64,000 bases of DNA from CBDCCV01 sp965215025 (GTDB lineage: Bacteria > Bacteroidota > Rhodothermia > Rhodothermales > Salinibacteraceae). Under the pieces are notes generated by a model. The model saw nothing but the letters and a program-made list of their open reading frames with translations, was not told the DNA's origin and did no database searches. The DNA lies in NCBI GenBank assembly GCA_965215025.1, contig CBDCCV010000001.1, positions 1,612,001 to 1,676,000 on the forward strand. The letters run 5' to 3'. Below are positions 16,161 to 24,335 of the stretch, one piece after another (positions within the stretch are counted from its first letter, which is position 1; the number at the start of each line of letters is the position of its first letter). The position numbers were made by a program, and so were the translations under genes.

Positions 16161-17972
16161 TTACTCGCGGCGGTCGAGGCCGGCCACGCGCGGCGCGGCG
16201 CCGCCCGCGGGGAAGAGCACGTACACGTCCAGGGGCTTGCCGGGCGTCCGGCCGTCGGCGCGGCGGGTGCGCAGGCGGACGCGGAGGGCGCGCTCCTGCG
16301 GCGCCTCGGCGCCGACGCGGTCGAGGTAGGCGCCGGGCGCTTCGCCGCCGGGGAGCGTGAGGGGAAGCGCCGTCTCCCGCGTTGCGCCCTCGGTGAGGCG
16401 CTTGCCGTTGTGGTAGAGCGCGTATTCGTAGCGCGCCGCGCCGGGCGGCTCCAGCCCGCCGGTTACGGCCAGGTCGTCGAAGCGCAGCGCATGAGTCTCA
16501 GCCGCCTCGGGGGCGGAGCCGGAGGCGGCAATCACGGCCTCTTCAACGGTGCCCACGCGGAAGCGGTCCAGCGGGTTGACGCGCCCGAACCAGTAGCGGC
16601 CGATCTTGTCGCGCCGCGCCTTCAGCGTTTCGAGCAGATAGCGTTCCGCCGCCGGGTTCGTCAGCCGGCCCGTGGCGACGAGGGCTTCGAGGTCGTCATC
16701 TGAAAAGCTCATCACGATCTTCGCGCCCCAGAAGGCGTCGCGCAGCGTCATCTTCTCGAACGCCGGGTTCGGATGCGTGGGCACCCAATCGCCGGGGTCG
16801 AACAGATCGGCCTCGAAGTAGCCCACCGAGGGGTACGCGATGGCGGCGTCGCGCTCGATGAAGAGCCAGGGCCGGTTGTAGAGGCCGAGCGTCGCAGCGC
16901 TTTTGGCGATTTCGAGCGGGTCAAACAAGTATTCGTACCCGTGCAGCGGCGACTTCGCGTTGGCGCCCTTCGAGCCGAGCGTCCCGCCCATGTCCAAGAG
17001 GTAGTGCCGGATGTAGCGGCCCGAAGTGTAGACGGCGAGGGTGTTGGCCGCGCGGCGGTCCGCGTCGTTGATCCACGAGCCGATCACGCGCAAGCCCCGC
17101 AGCTCGCGCCGGTGCTGATGCCAAACGCGGTCGTTCGGATCATCCTCGCGCGTGCCCTCGAACTCCCAGATGCCCACGGGCCGCCCCTTCACGTACCGGC
17201 TCGCCAGTGCGCGCACGGCGCCTGCGTTGGTGCGCGGGCGGGTTTCGAGCAGGCGCTCCACGTCCGCATCCGTCATGGGGCGGCGGAGGCCGCGCTCCTC
17301 GATCTCGGCCTCTTCGCCTACCACGAGCCGCTCCGGATCGAAATAGGCGACGTAGTTCTCGGGCACGTGGTAGCCGGCGGCGTAGAGGATTTTGGTGGAG
17401 ATGACCTCGGCGGCCGATCCCATCTCGGGGAAGTCCGGCCCGTCGAACTTGAGCAGGTAGCGGTCCCCGCGCGCATCTTTGATGACGAAGCCGGGCGCGG
17501 CGCCCTCGAACTTGCCGCTCACCACGGTCCACGCCGCGCTCGTGTCCGGGCCGGGGACGGTGTTCGGGCCGCGCGCGAGTTCTGCTGGCGTCATCCGCTC
17601 GTAGAAGTGCCGGCGCCGGTACCAGCTTGAGTTCGGCGGCTCGTCGAGGGCGTTGATGTTGTCGGCCTGGCGCGCTCCGGCGAGGCCCACCGCCCGGCCG
17701 ATCTGCCGGCCCGTCCAGTTCAGGTCCAGCGGCTTCTCAAGCTGATGAATTACCGTCATGTCGAGGCGGTCCCACAGCTCGTTCTCGGGCTTGTCCTCCG
17801 GCTCGGGGATCGCCAGCGTGTCGGGGTCAAACGCCTTAACCGGCCCCAGCCCAAACGGCCGCCCGGACGAGGCGCACCCGGCCACGAGCAGCGCGGCGAG
17901 CGCGAGCAGCACAGCGAACGGGAGCGTGCCGCGCTGCTGACGACCGACGGCCGACGATGGACGACCGCCCAT
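16161..17972 (-). CDS. Lipoprotein with atypical kinase-like motifs
   Basis: This is a lipoprotein of ~603 residues (lipobox LLVAGC). I place the start at ATG 17972; ATG 18038, used for numbering here, adds 22 residues encoded by a dispersed repeat. No family is recognised outright, but a kinase-like order is visible: glycine/strand region FVIKDARGDRYLLKFD with K197, a helix glutamate E211 (SAAEVISTKIL), a catalytic-loop-like WINDADRRAANTL with D325/D327 and N332, and a metal-loop-like YLLDMGGTLGS with D349. This resembles HipA, CotH and Fam20-type kinases. A beta-rich C-terminal domain of ~130 residues follows. It sits 3' of the Omp85 gene and 30 bp before the phosphoesterase. Kinase activity is inference. 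Confidence 0.65.
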   Translation of the reverse strand: MGGRPSSAVGRQQRGTLPFAVLLALAALLVAGCASSGRPFGLGPVKAFDPDTLAIPEPEDKPENELWDRLDMTVIHQLEKPLDLNWTGRQIGRAVGLAGARQADNINALDEPPNSSWYRRRHFYERMTPAELARGPNTVPGPDTSAAWTVVSGKFEGAAPGFVIKDARGDRYLLKFDGPDFPEMGSAAEVISTKILYAAGYHVPENYVAYFDPERLVVGEEAEIEERGLRRPMTDADVERLLETRPRTNAGAVRALASRYVKGRPVGIWEFEGTREDDPNDRVWHQHRRELRGLRVIGSWINDADRRAANTLAVYTSGRYIRHYLLDMGGTLGSKGANAKSPLHGYEYLFDPLEIAKSAATLGLYNRPWLFIERDAAIAYPSVGYFEADLFDPGDWVPTHPNPAFEKMTLRDAFWGAKIVMSFSDDDLEALVATGRLTNPAAERYLLETLKARRDKIGRYWFGRVNPLDRFRVGTVEEAVIAASGSAPEAAETHALRFDDLAVTGGLEPPGAARYEYALYHNGKRLTEGATRETALPLTLPGGEAPGAYLDRVGAEAPQERALRVRLRTRRADGRTPGKPLDVYVLFPAGGAAPRVAGLDRRE

Positions 17973-18037
17973 CGGTCCGAGGCGCTTTTGCGGAGGGCGC
18001 CGGGTCGTCGTTCGTCCGTCGTCCGTCGTCATCTTCA
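17936..18037. repeat. Dispersed GACGAC-type inverted repeat at the 5' end of the lipoprotein gene
   Basis: The plus strand reads GACGACCGACGGCCGACGAT near 17938-17957 and GTCGTTCGTCCGTCGTCCGT at about 18007-18026. These are imperfect inverted arms built on a GACGACGGAC-like unit. Such low-complexity palindromes occur between genes in several GC-rich genomes. Here one lies between the Omp85 stop and the signal peptide of the next gene, and translates as a TTDDGRTTTRRPP-like leader. That favours the inner ATG at 17972. Confidence 0.5.
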
Positions 18038-18043
18038 TTGGCC

Positions 18044-19420
18044 TCACCGCCTCCGCGTGCTTTGGACAAAGCCCGGCCCGGCCTCGGAGAAGGCGCGCAC
18101 GTCGTCCCCGCCCAAGCCCACATCCAGGCGCAGCGACACGCCCGACCCGGCGTAGATCCGCAGCCCCACGCCCGCTGACCAGCGCAGCGCCTGCGGCGCC
18201 ACCTCGGCGAAGGTGCTGAACGCCTGCCCGCCGTCCACAAAGACGAGCGCGTCCCACGTCGTCCAGATGGGGTAGCGGTATTCGAGCGTGAAGAGGACGG
18301 AGCCTTCGCCGCGGAAGCGGTCCTGCTCAAAGCCGCGCAGCGCCTCGGCGTTGCCGAGCGCGCTCAGCTTGTAGAAGGGGATGGCCTGGCCGGGCATCGG
18401 GAAGAGCTTCTCTATGCGCGAGCGGAAGGCGAGGCGGCGGTACGGCCCCAGGAACGGGAGCGGCACGAACTGCTGCCACTCGCCGAGGAGGCGGTGGTAG
18501 CCGAAGGACGACCCGCCGAGGCTGCGCGTCACATCGTACGCCGCAAAAAAGCGGCTGCCGGCCAGCGTGCGCGGCTGCCCGCGCCGCCCGCCGCGCACGC
18601 GCTCGGCCAAAAGCGCCGCGCCAGCAGTGAGAAGCTGCGCGCGCCCGGCGCCGGCCAAGTCGGCAGGGAAAGCAACCTCGTCATCGTCCTCCTCCTCCGC
18701 GTCCTCGCCGGGGCCGATGTCGTTCCATTCGTAGCGCGTGAACAGGCTCCATCCAAGGCCCGCGCGGCCGGAGCGCCCGCCTGGGTCGGCGCCGAGGCCG
18801 AGGCGCACGTCCGCCTGCTCGATGCGGTAGCTCGTCTCGCCGCCGCTCGCGCCGAGGTCGCGCGTGAGGAAGAGGTTTTCGTCGGCGTCCGTGCGGTAGG
18901 TGGCGTCGAAGCGGGCGAACGAGGCTGGGCCGAACGGCGCCGGGTTGGTGAGCGAGAGGCCGGCGCGCAGGTTTTCCGCGTTGCTGAAGAGGAAGCTGGC
19001 CTCCGCCGGGCGCGGCGTGCCGAAGAGGCGCGTGTGCCGCGCCGTCAGCCCCACGGCGGCGAAGGTGGGACCGCCCAGCCGCGCCGTGGGAAAAACGCCG
19101 AACGTACGCGCGTCATTCCAGAAGAAATCCTCCACGCGCGCGGCTACGTCGTTGCGCTCGGCCCAGATCACCGCATCGCCGAGGGGCCGCGTGGCCCAGT
19201 GCAAGAGGTTTGACGGGAAGGCGAGCACCTTTTCCACCGCCGTCCGCTCCGTTTCGTAGACGACGAGGGGCGCGCCCGCCAGCGAGTCGGCACGGAGCGT
19301 GTCCGTTTCGGCGGCGGCGGGTTCGCGCGGCGGCGTGTCTTGCGCGCAGACGCCTTGCGCCGCCAGGCTCGCCACCAACATCCCTGCTGCCGTCCAATGG
19401 GCAAGGCGAACGCCAACCAT
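18044..19420 (-). CDS. Omp85/BamA-like outer-membrane barrel protein (surface antigen family)
   Basis: This 458-residue protein has a signal peptide (LAHWTAAGMLVASLAAQGVCAQD). I chose the ATG at 19420 because upstream codons look non-coding. The C-terminal half is a series of amphipathic strands ending in the Omp85 hallmark region: NAEALRGFEQDRFRGEG (the L6-loop-like RGF segment), VLFTLEYRYPIW, ALVFVDGGQAF, and closing strands LRIYAGSGVSLRLDVGLG. No POTRA repeats are evident in the short N-terminal part, so it is a truncated-type surface antigen barrel rather than the essential BamA. It lies a few nt before the kinase-like lipoprotein gene, suggesting translational coupling and a shared outer-membrane function. 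Confidence 0.8.
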   Translation of the reverse strand: MVGVRLAHWTAAGMLVASLAAQGVCAQDTPPREPAAAETDTLRADSLAGAPLVVYETERTAVEKVLAFPSNLLHWATRPLGDAVIWAERNDVAARVEDFFWNDARTFGVFPTARLGGPTFAAVGLTARHTRLFGTPRPAEASFLFSNAENLRAGLSLTNPAPFGPASFARFDATYRTDADENLFLTRDLGASGGETSYRIEQADVRLGLGADPGGRSGRAGLGWSLFTRYEWNDIGPGEDAEEEDDDEVAFPADLAGAGRAQLLTAGAALLAERVRGGRRGQPRTLAGSRFFAAYDVTRSLGGSSFGYHRLLGEWQQFVPLPFLGPYRRLAFRSRIEKLFPMPGQAIPFYKLSALGNAEALRGFEQDRFRGEGSVLFTLEYRYPIWTTWDALVFVDGGQAFSTFAEVAPQALRWSAGVGLRIYAGSGVSLRLDVGLGGDDVRAFSEAGPGFVQSTRRR

Positions 19421-19541
19421 CCGAAGAGCGTGTTGTGAGCGTGGTAGAGGGCTTGGCGGAGCGTCCACGTCGCCAGGCAGGCGGGGACAAGGGTCTTGAG
19501 GCTCTGCAAAAACCGATCCGCCGAGGGTGCACTGCGCCGGC

Positions 19542-20126
19542 TCACTCCACGGCAAGGACCCAGCGCCCCGGTGCCGCGCGGATGCGCCAGGCTGCTGCGG
19601 CGTGCAGCGCGCCGTGGCACAGCGCGTAGGCCGCCGTCGGCCCGGCGAGGGCGTCAAGCGCGGGCGTCGTCCAGAACATGAGCGCCACGCCGACGGTGCC
19701 GCTCAGGAGCGCCATCGCCAGGGGGAGGAGGCGGTCGCCGCCGGACGGCTCCATCGAGAGGGCCATCCAGAGCGAGGTGAGCGCGCGCACGCCCAGCCAC
19801 GTGCCTACGATGAGGAGCAGAAGCGCCAGCGTGGTAGCGGCCGCCGAGAGGACGAGGCCGCTCACGGCCAAGCCTGCCAGCCCGGTGATCCAGAGGCTTC
19901 CGCGCGGCATCACCCCGCGAAGCTGCACGGCCACGGCCAGTTCTAAGGCGCTGCCCAAGAGCACCACAGCCGCCACCGCCCACGCCGCCTCGCGCAGCGT
20001 CAGGGCCGGCGCGGCGAAGAGAAGCAGGGCCAGCGCGCCGGGCACGAGGCCGCGCAGGAGCATCAGCCACCAAAGCTGCGCCAGGCGCACGCGGGCAAGG
20101 CTGCGGGAGAGCGCTTGCTCGGTCAT
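19542..20126 (-). CDS. HdeD/DUF308-like membrane protein
   Basis: A 194-residue inner-membrane protein with about six hydrophobic helices (WWLMLLRGLVPGALALLLFA, AAWAVAAVVLLGSALELAVA, WITGLAGLAVSGLVLSAAAT, LALLLLIVGTWLGVRALTSL and two more). The size and helix pattern match the HdeD/DUF308 group, whose members are linked to acid or envelope stress, though their mechanism is unclear. It is the most upstream gene of the minus-strand cluster with the Omp85 barrel, 121 bp from it, and is preceded by an inverted repeat. Confidence 0.65.
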   Translation of the reverse strand: MTEQALSRSLARVRLAQLWWLMLLRGLVPGALALLLFAAPALTLREAAWAVAAVVLLGSALELAVAVQLRGVMPRGSLWITGLAGLAVSGLVLSAAATTLALLLLIVGTWLGVRALTSLWMALSMEPSGGDRLLPLAMALLSGTVGVALMFWTTPALDALAGPTAAYALCHGALHAAAAWRIRAAPGRWVLAVE

Positions 20127-20189
20127 CGGATGCCTCCGTTCGTTGGGTGAGGGGGCCGGACGGGTTTACTTTGTTCAGGCGCCGCACGT

Positions 20190-20249
20190 CGTGGATGGTG
20201 GGTCGTAGGTCGTGGATCGTGTTTTTCGATCTAAAATCCGCCATCCACG
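20190..20249. repeat. Inverted repeat with internal direct repeats, between two minus-strand genes
   Basis: Perfect 9-bp arms CGTGGATGG (20190-20198) and CCATCCACG (20241-20249) enclose two copies of a GTCGTGGAT-like unit and an AT-rich centre. The type is like other intergenic palindromes in this window. It follows the RND stop codon in genome order, so on the minus strand it lies between the RND gene end and the HdeD-like gene. It could end RND transcription or be a passive repeat. Confidence 0.5.
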
Positions 20250-20252
20250 AGA

Positions 20253-23200
20253 TCACGGCTCGCGCTCGCGGGCGGGCGCGGGGCGGCGCTCGCCGTCCGG
20301 GGAGGCGCCGTTGCCGCCGAAGCCGTCGCTGTCGGAGCGGTCGTCGGGCGCGGCGGCGACGTCGTGCTCGGAGGTGACGGCTTCGGTCACGAGCGCGGCC
20401 TCTTCGGGGTCGCGGCCCGCGGCGCGCGCCAGGCGTCCGGCCAGGGAGTCGAACGCCGAGTACATCACCGGCACGATGACGAGCGTGAGGAAGGTGCCGA
20501 ACGTGAGGCCGCTGATGATGGCTGTGCCCATCGGCCCCCAGAACTGCGTGTTCTCCGAGCCGAACTGGAAGTCAGGCGCGAGGTCCGTCAAGAGGCCCAC
20601 GAAGTCGATGTTGATGCCGAAGGTGAGCGGGATCAGCCCCAGGATCGTCGTCAAGGCCGTCAGGAGCACGGGCCGCAGGCGCGTGGCGCCGCCCTCGATG
20701 ATGGCCTCCTGCTTGTCCATCCCCTGCTGCCTCAGCTGCATCACGTAGTCCACCAAGACGATGGAGTTGTTCACCACAATCCCGGCGAGCGAGATGATGC
20801 CGATGAAGGTGAAGAGCGAGAACGGCGTGCGCGTCAAGATCAGCCCCAAGAGGACGCCAATCATCGACAGGCCCACGGCGATGATGATGATGAACGGCGC
20901 CGAGACGGAGTTGAACTGCGCGATCATGATCACGAAGATGAGGCACACGCCGATGAGGAGCGCCGTGGTGAGGAAGCCGAAGCTCTCCTGCTGGTCCTCG
21001 CTCTCGCCCGTGTAGGCCAGCTGGTAGCCCGGTGGCAGCCCCTGGCGGTACTCGGAGAGGTAGCCCTGCACCTGGCCCAGGACGGCGTTGCCGTTGAAGC
21101 CGGGCGCCACGTCGGCTGAGACGGTGACGACGCGCTTCTCGTCCAGGCGCGTGATCGAGCCGAAGCCGCTCCCTTCGCGCAGGTCGGCCACGGCCACGAG
21201 CGGGACGGCGTTGCCCTGCGGCGTGGTGATGGTGAGGTTGCGCAGGCTCTCCAGGCTCTGGCGGTCGCGCTCCTGCAGGCGCACGGTGATGTCGTACTCG
21301 TCCTCGCCGTCGCGGTACTGCGAGGCCTCGGCGCCTTGGATGGCCGCGCGCACCGTCTGCGCGATCCCGGCTGTGGAGAGGCCGAACTGCGCCGCCTTCT
21401 GCCGGTCGATGTCCACCTGCACCTCAGGGCGGCCCGTGTTCAGGTTGTCGGTGATGTCCACGAGGCCGGGGATGGCGTTCTGTTCCTGCGCCTCGGCCAG
21501 CCGGCGCTTGATCGTGCGGGCGATCTCGACGTTCCGCTCGAACGCCGGCCCCGAGATCTCGATGTTCACCGGCGGCCCGGTGGGCGGCCCCTGCTGCTCC
21601 TGCGTGAACTCGATCTCGGTGCCGGGGATGCCCTGCAGCCCCTCGCGCAGCTTCTGAAGCGTGAGCGTCGAAGGCTCGGCGCGGTCGGCGTAGTCCATCA
21701 TGTTCAAGGAGATGCGCGAGCGCTCCGCGCGCGAGGCCCCGCCGCCGAAGGCCGCGTCGCCGCCCACGCCCACGTTCGTTAAGACGTTCTCGACGTTCGC
21801 GCGCGAGTCCGGGTTTTCCTCCAGGAGCCGGTCGATGCGCCGCTGCGCCTCCTCGGCCACGCGGTTGGAGGCTTCGATGTTCGTGCCAATCGGCGCGTCG
21901 AGCGCGATCTGCACGCGGTTCGGGTCCGTTGAGGGGAAGAACTCGACGCCGGTGGGCTTGAGGACGAACATGAGCACGATGGCCAGCAGCCCGCCGATGG
22001 CGCCGTTGAGAAGCAGCGCCCGGTTGTCCGAGAGGATCAGCCGCTCGCGGCTGTTGAAGAGGGCGCCCGCCAGCCCAATCGCCACGATCACGGCGGGGAA
22101 GAGCGCCAGCTCGACCATCGTTAAAAGCGCGATGGCCCCGCCCGCGAGCTTGACGCCCAGGACGACGAGCACCACGGCCATGAGCGCCAGCCCCACCTTC
22201 ACACTGGCCCACCCGCCCAGGTAGATGGCCTCGGCCGTGTGCACGAGGATGCCCACCACGCCGAAGAGCGCCAGCAGAGCGCCCGGCGCCATGAGGACGT
22301 GCCCAGCGCCCACCGGCACGCCGCCGATGGTGAAGGGCGTCCCCACCGCCGCGTTGATGGCCGCGCCGGCTATCGCCAGGACGACGCCGAGCGTGAAGGC
22401 CGCCAGCGCCCCCGTGTTGCGCAGCATGGCGCGCCCCTTCGAGTAGTCGCGGCTGAGCATGAACTTGAGGAAGCCCCGGTAGCGCTCCACCAAGCGCGGC
22501 AGGCCTTCCTGCGTAAAGCGGTCGGCCACCGGCTTGAAAAAGCGCGTGTGGATAAAGTAGAGGAGCGGCACGAGCACGGCCACGACCACGAGCGTCTTCC
22601 AGTTCGCAAAGCCGAGGACGAGCGCCGTCAGGACGATGGCCGCCACGGCGCCGTAGCGCACGGCCTTGGGCCGGTCGCGCCACGCCGTCCGCTCGTCCTC
22701 CTCCACCTGCACGAAGATGCCCGTGAGCACCGGGTTGATGATGAGCGCGACGAAGAGCGAGGCCGAGAGCGTGACGATGAGCGTCAAGGGCATGTAGCCC
22801 ATGAACTCGCCGATGATGCCGGGCCAGAAGAGCATCGGCGCGAAGGCGGAGACGGTCGTGGCCGTGGAGGCCACCACGGCGCCGCCCACCTCCGCCGTGC
22901 CCAGGCGCGCGGCCTCGAAGCGCGAGTAGCCGTTCTCGCGGTAGCGGTAGATGTTCTCCACGATCACCACCGCGTTATCGACAAGCATCCCCAGCGCGAT
23001 GATGAGGCTGAAAAGGATGATGAAGTTCAAGGTCTGCCCCATCGCCTGGAAGACGACGAACGAGAGCAGCATCGAAAGCGGAATCGCCACGCCCACGAGC
23101 GCCGCGTTTCGGACGCCCAGGAAGAAGAGCAGGACCAGCACCACGAAGATGATCCCGGCGATGATGTTGTTCTCCAGGTCCTTGACCAGGCTCTCGACGT

Positions 23201-24242
23201 TCTCGCTTTCGTCGCCCGTGATGGTGATCTCCGTGCCGCTCGGAAAGTCGAACGCCTCGATGGCTTCCATCACCTCGCTGGAGGTTTCGAGGATGTTGTC
23301 GCCCGAGCGCTTTTTGACGTTGAGCGAGATGACTTGGAGCGGCTCGTCCGCGTGCGTCTGAGGGCCGCGCGTCTCGGCCACGGGCACGACCTCGCCCTCG
23401 GCGTTCTCCTCTTTCAGCACCTGGAGGCGCGCGTAGCTCTGCCGGTCCTTGAAGCCGAAGATGACCTCGGCCACGTCGCGCACGTAGACGGGGTTGCCGT
23501 TCGGCGCGGCGATGACGAGGTCTTCGATCTCTTCTTCCGGGTTGTCGAACTGCCCGTCCACGCGCACGAGGTAGTTCAGGCGGTCCACGTCGATGTCGCC
23601 GCCGGGGATGTTCGTGTTCTCCTGCTGGATCGTCTGGATGAGGTCGCTGAACGTGAGGCCGTAGCCTTTCAGGGCGGAGAGGTCCACGTTGATCTGCACC
23701 TCGCGCTCCAGCCCGCCGATGAGGTCCACCTCCAAGACGCTGGCGATGCCTTCCAGCTCGTCTTGCAGGTCCTCGGCCACCTCCTTGAGCTTCGCCAGCG
23801 AGTACGTCGCGCCCAGGTTGATCGTCATGATGGGGAACTCATCCGTCGAGATCTCGCTCACGATGGGTTCCTCGACGTCCTCCGGGAGGTCGGGCTTGGC
23901 CAGGTCCACGGCGTCGTTGACCTCCTGGTAAGCCTTGTCCACGTCCACGTCCGGCGTGAACTCGGCCACGATGGTCGAGACGCCCTCCGTCGAAGTCGAA
24001 CGCAGCTCGTCAATGCCGCTGATCGAGGAGATCTCCTGCTCGATGATCTGCGTCACGACGGACTCGACGTCGTCCGGCGAGGCGCCGGGGTAGATCGTGG
24101 TGACGACGATGTTGGGGAACTCAATCGACGGCGCCGACTCTTTTGGCAAGGTGACGTAGCTGAACAGTCCGCCCACGACGATGGCGAGCGTCAGGACCAG
24201 AACGGCCGTGCGGTACTGGATGGCGGTGTTGGTGATGCGCAT
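20253..24242 (-). CDS. RND efflux transporter, enlarged (AcrB/MexF-like)
   Basis: Inner-membrane proton-driven pump of a tripartite efflux system, 1329 residues from MRITNTAIQYRTAVLVL; the usual length is about 1020-1060. The N-terminal helix, first periplasmic domain (PGASPDDVESVVTQIIEQE), and TM4 motif LGMLVDNAVVIVENIYRYRENG are standard, with DN in place of the AcrB DD pair. Between about residues 515 and 765, where relatives have one short linker and TM7, this protein has several extra hydrophobic segments (VLVPLLYFIHTRFF, MAPGALLALFGVVGILVH, GLALMAVVLVVLGVKLAGGA). A normal second half follows (VEFFPSTDPNRVQIALDAP). The operon order is tetR-tolC-MFP-RND. The C-terminal tail is charged and low-complexity. 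Confidence 0.92.
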   Translation of the reverse strand: MRITNTAIQYRTAVLVLTLAIVVGGLFSYVTLPKESAPSIEFPNIVVTTIYPGASPDDVESVVTQIIEQEISSISGIDELRSTSTEGVSTIVAEFTPDVDVDKAYQEVNDAVDLAKPDLPEDVEEPIVSEISTDEFPIMTINLGATYSLAKLKEVAEDLQDELEGIASVLEVDLIGGLEREVQINVDLSALKGYGLTFSDLIQTIQQENTNIPGGDIDVDRLNYLVRVDGQFDNPEEEIEDLVIAAPNGNPVYVRDVAEVIFGFKDRQSYARLQVLKEENAEGEVVPVAETRGPQTHADEPLQVISLNVKKRSGDNILETSSEVMEAIEAFDFPSGTEITITGDESENVESLVKDLENNIIAGIIFVVLVLLFFLGVRNAALVGVAIPLSMLLSFVVFQAMGQTLNFIILFSLIIALGMLVDNAVVIVENIYRYRENGYSRFEAARLGTAEVGGAVVASTATTVSAFAPMLFWPGIIGEFMGYMPLTLIVTLSASLFVALIINPVLTGIFVQVEEDERTAWRDRPKAVRYGAVAAIVLTALVLGFANWKTLVVVAVLVPLLYFIHTRFFKPVADRFTQEGLPRLVERYRGFLKFMLSRDYSKGRAMLRNTGALAAFTLGVVLAIAGAAINAAVGTPFTIGGVPVGAGHVLMAPGALLALFGVVGILVHTAEAIYLGGWASVKVGLALMAVVLVVLGVKLAGGAIALLTMVELALFPAVIVAIGLAGALFNSRERLILSDNRALLLNGAIGGLLAIVLMFVLKPTGVEFFPSTDPNRVQIALDAPIGTNIEASNRVAEEAQRRIDRLLEENPDSRANVENVLTNVGVGGDAAFGGGASRAERSRISLNMMDYADRAEPSTLTLQKLREGLQGIPGTEIEFTQEQQGPPTGPPVNIEISGPAFERNVEIARTIKRRLAEAQEQNAIPGLVDITDNLNTGRPEVQVDIDRQKAAQFGLSTAGIAQTVRAAIQGAEASQYRDGEDEYDITVRLQERDRQSLESLRNLTITTPQGNAVPLVAVADLREGSGFGSITRLDEKRVVTVSADVAPGFNGNAVLGQVQGYLSEYRQGLPPGYQLAYTGESEDQQESFGFLTTALLIGVCLIFVIMIAQFNSVSAPFIIIIAVGLSMIGVLLGLILTRTPFSLFTFIGIISLAGIVVNNSIVLVDYVMQLRQQGMDKQEAIIEGGATRLRPVLLTALTTILGLIPLTFGINIDFVGLLTDLAPDFQFGSENTQFWGPMGTAIISGLTFGTFLTLVIVPVMYSAFDSLAGRLARAAGRDPEEAALVTEAVTSEHDVAAAPDDRSDSDGFGGNGASPDGERRPAPAREREP

Positions 24243-24335
24243 GGCGCTTCTGGGTTTGGGCGTGTGGGTGAGCGGGGGTGTGGGGGAAGAGGAGAGGTCA
24301 TGCGCTCTCCCAAACTCCCATCTGCCCATTCGCAA

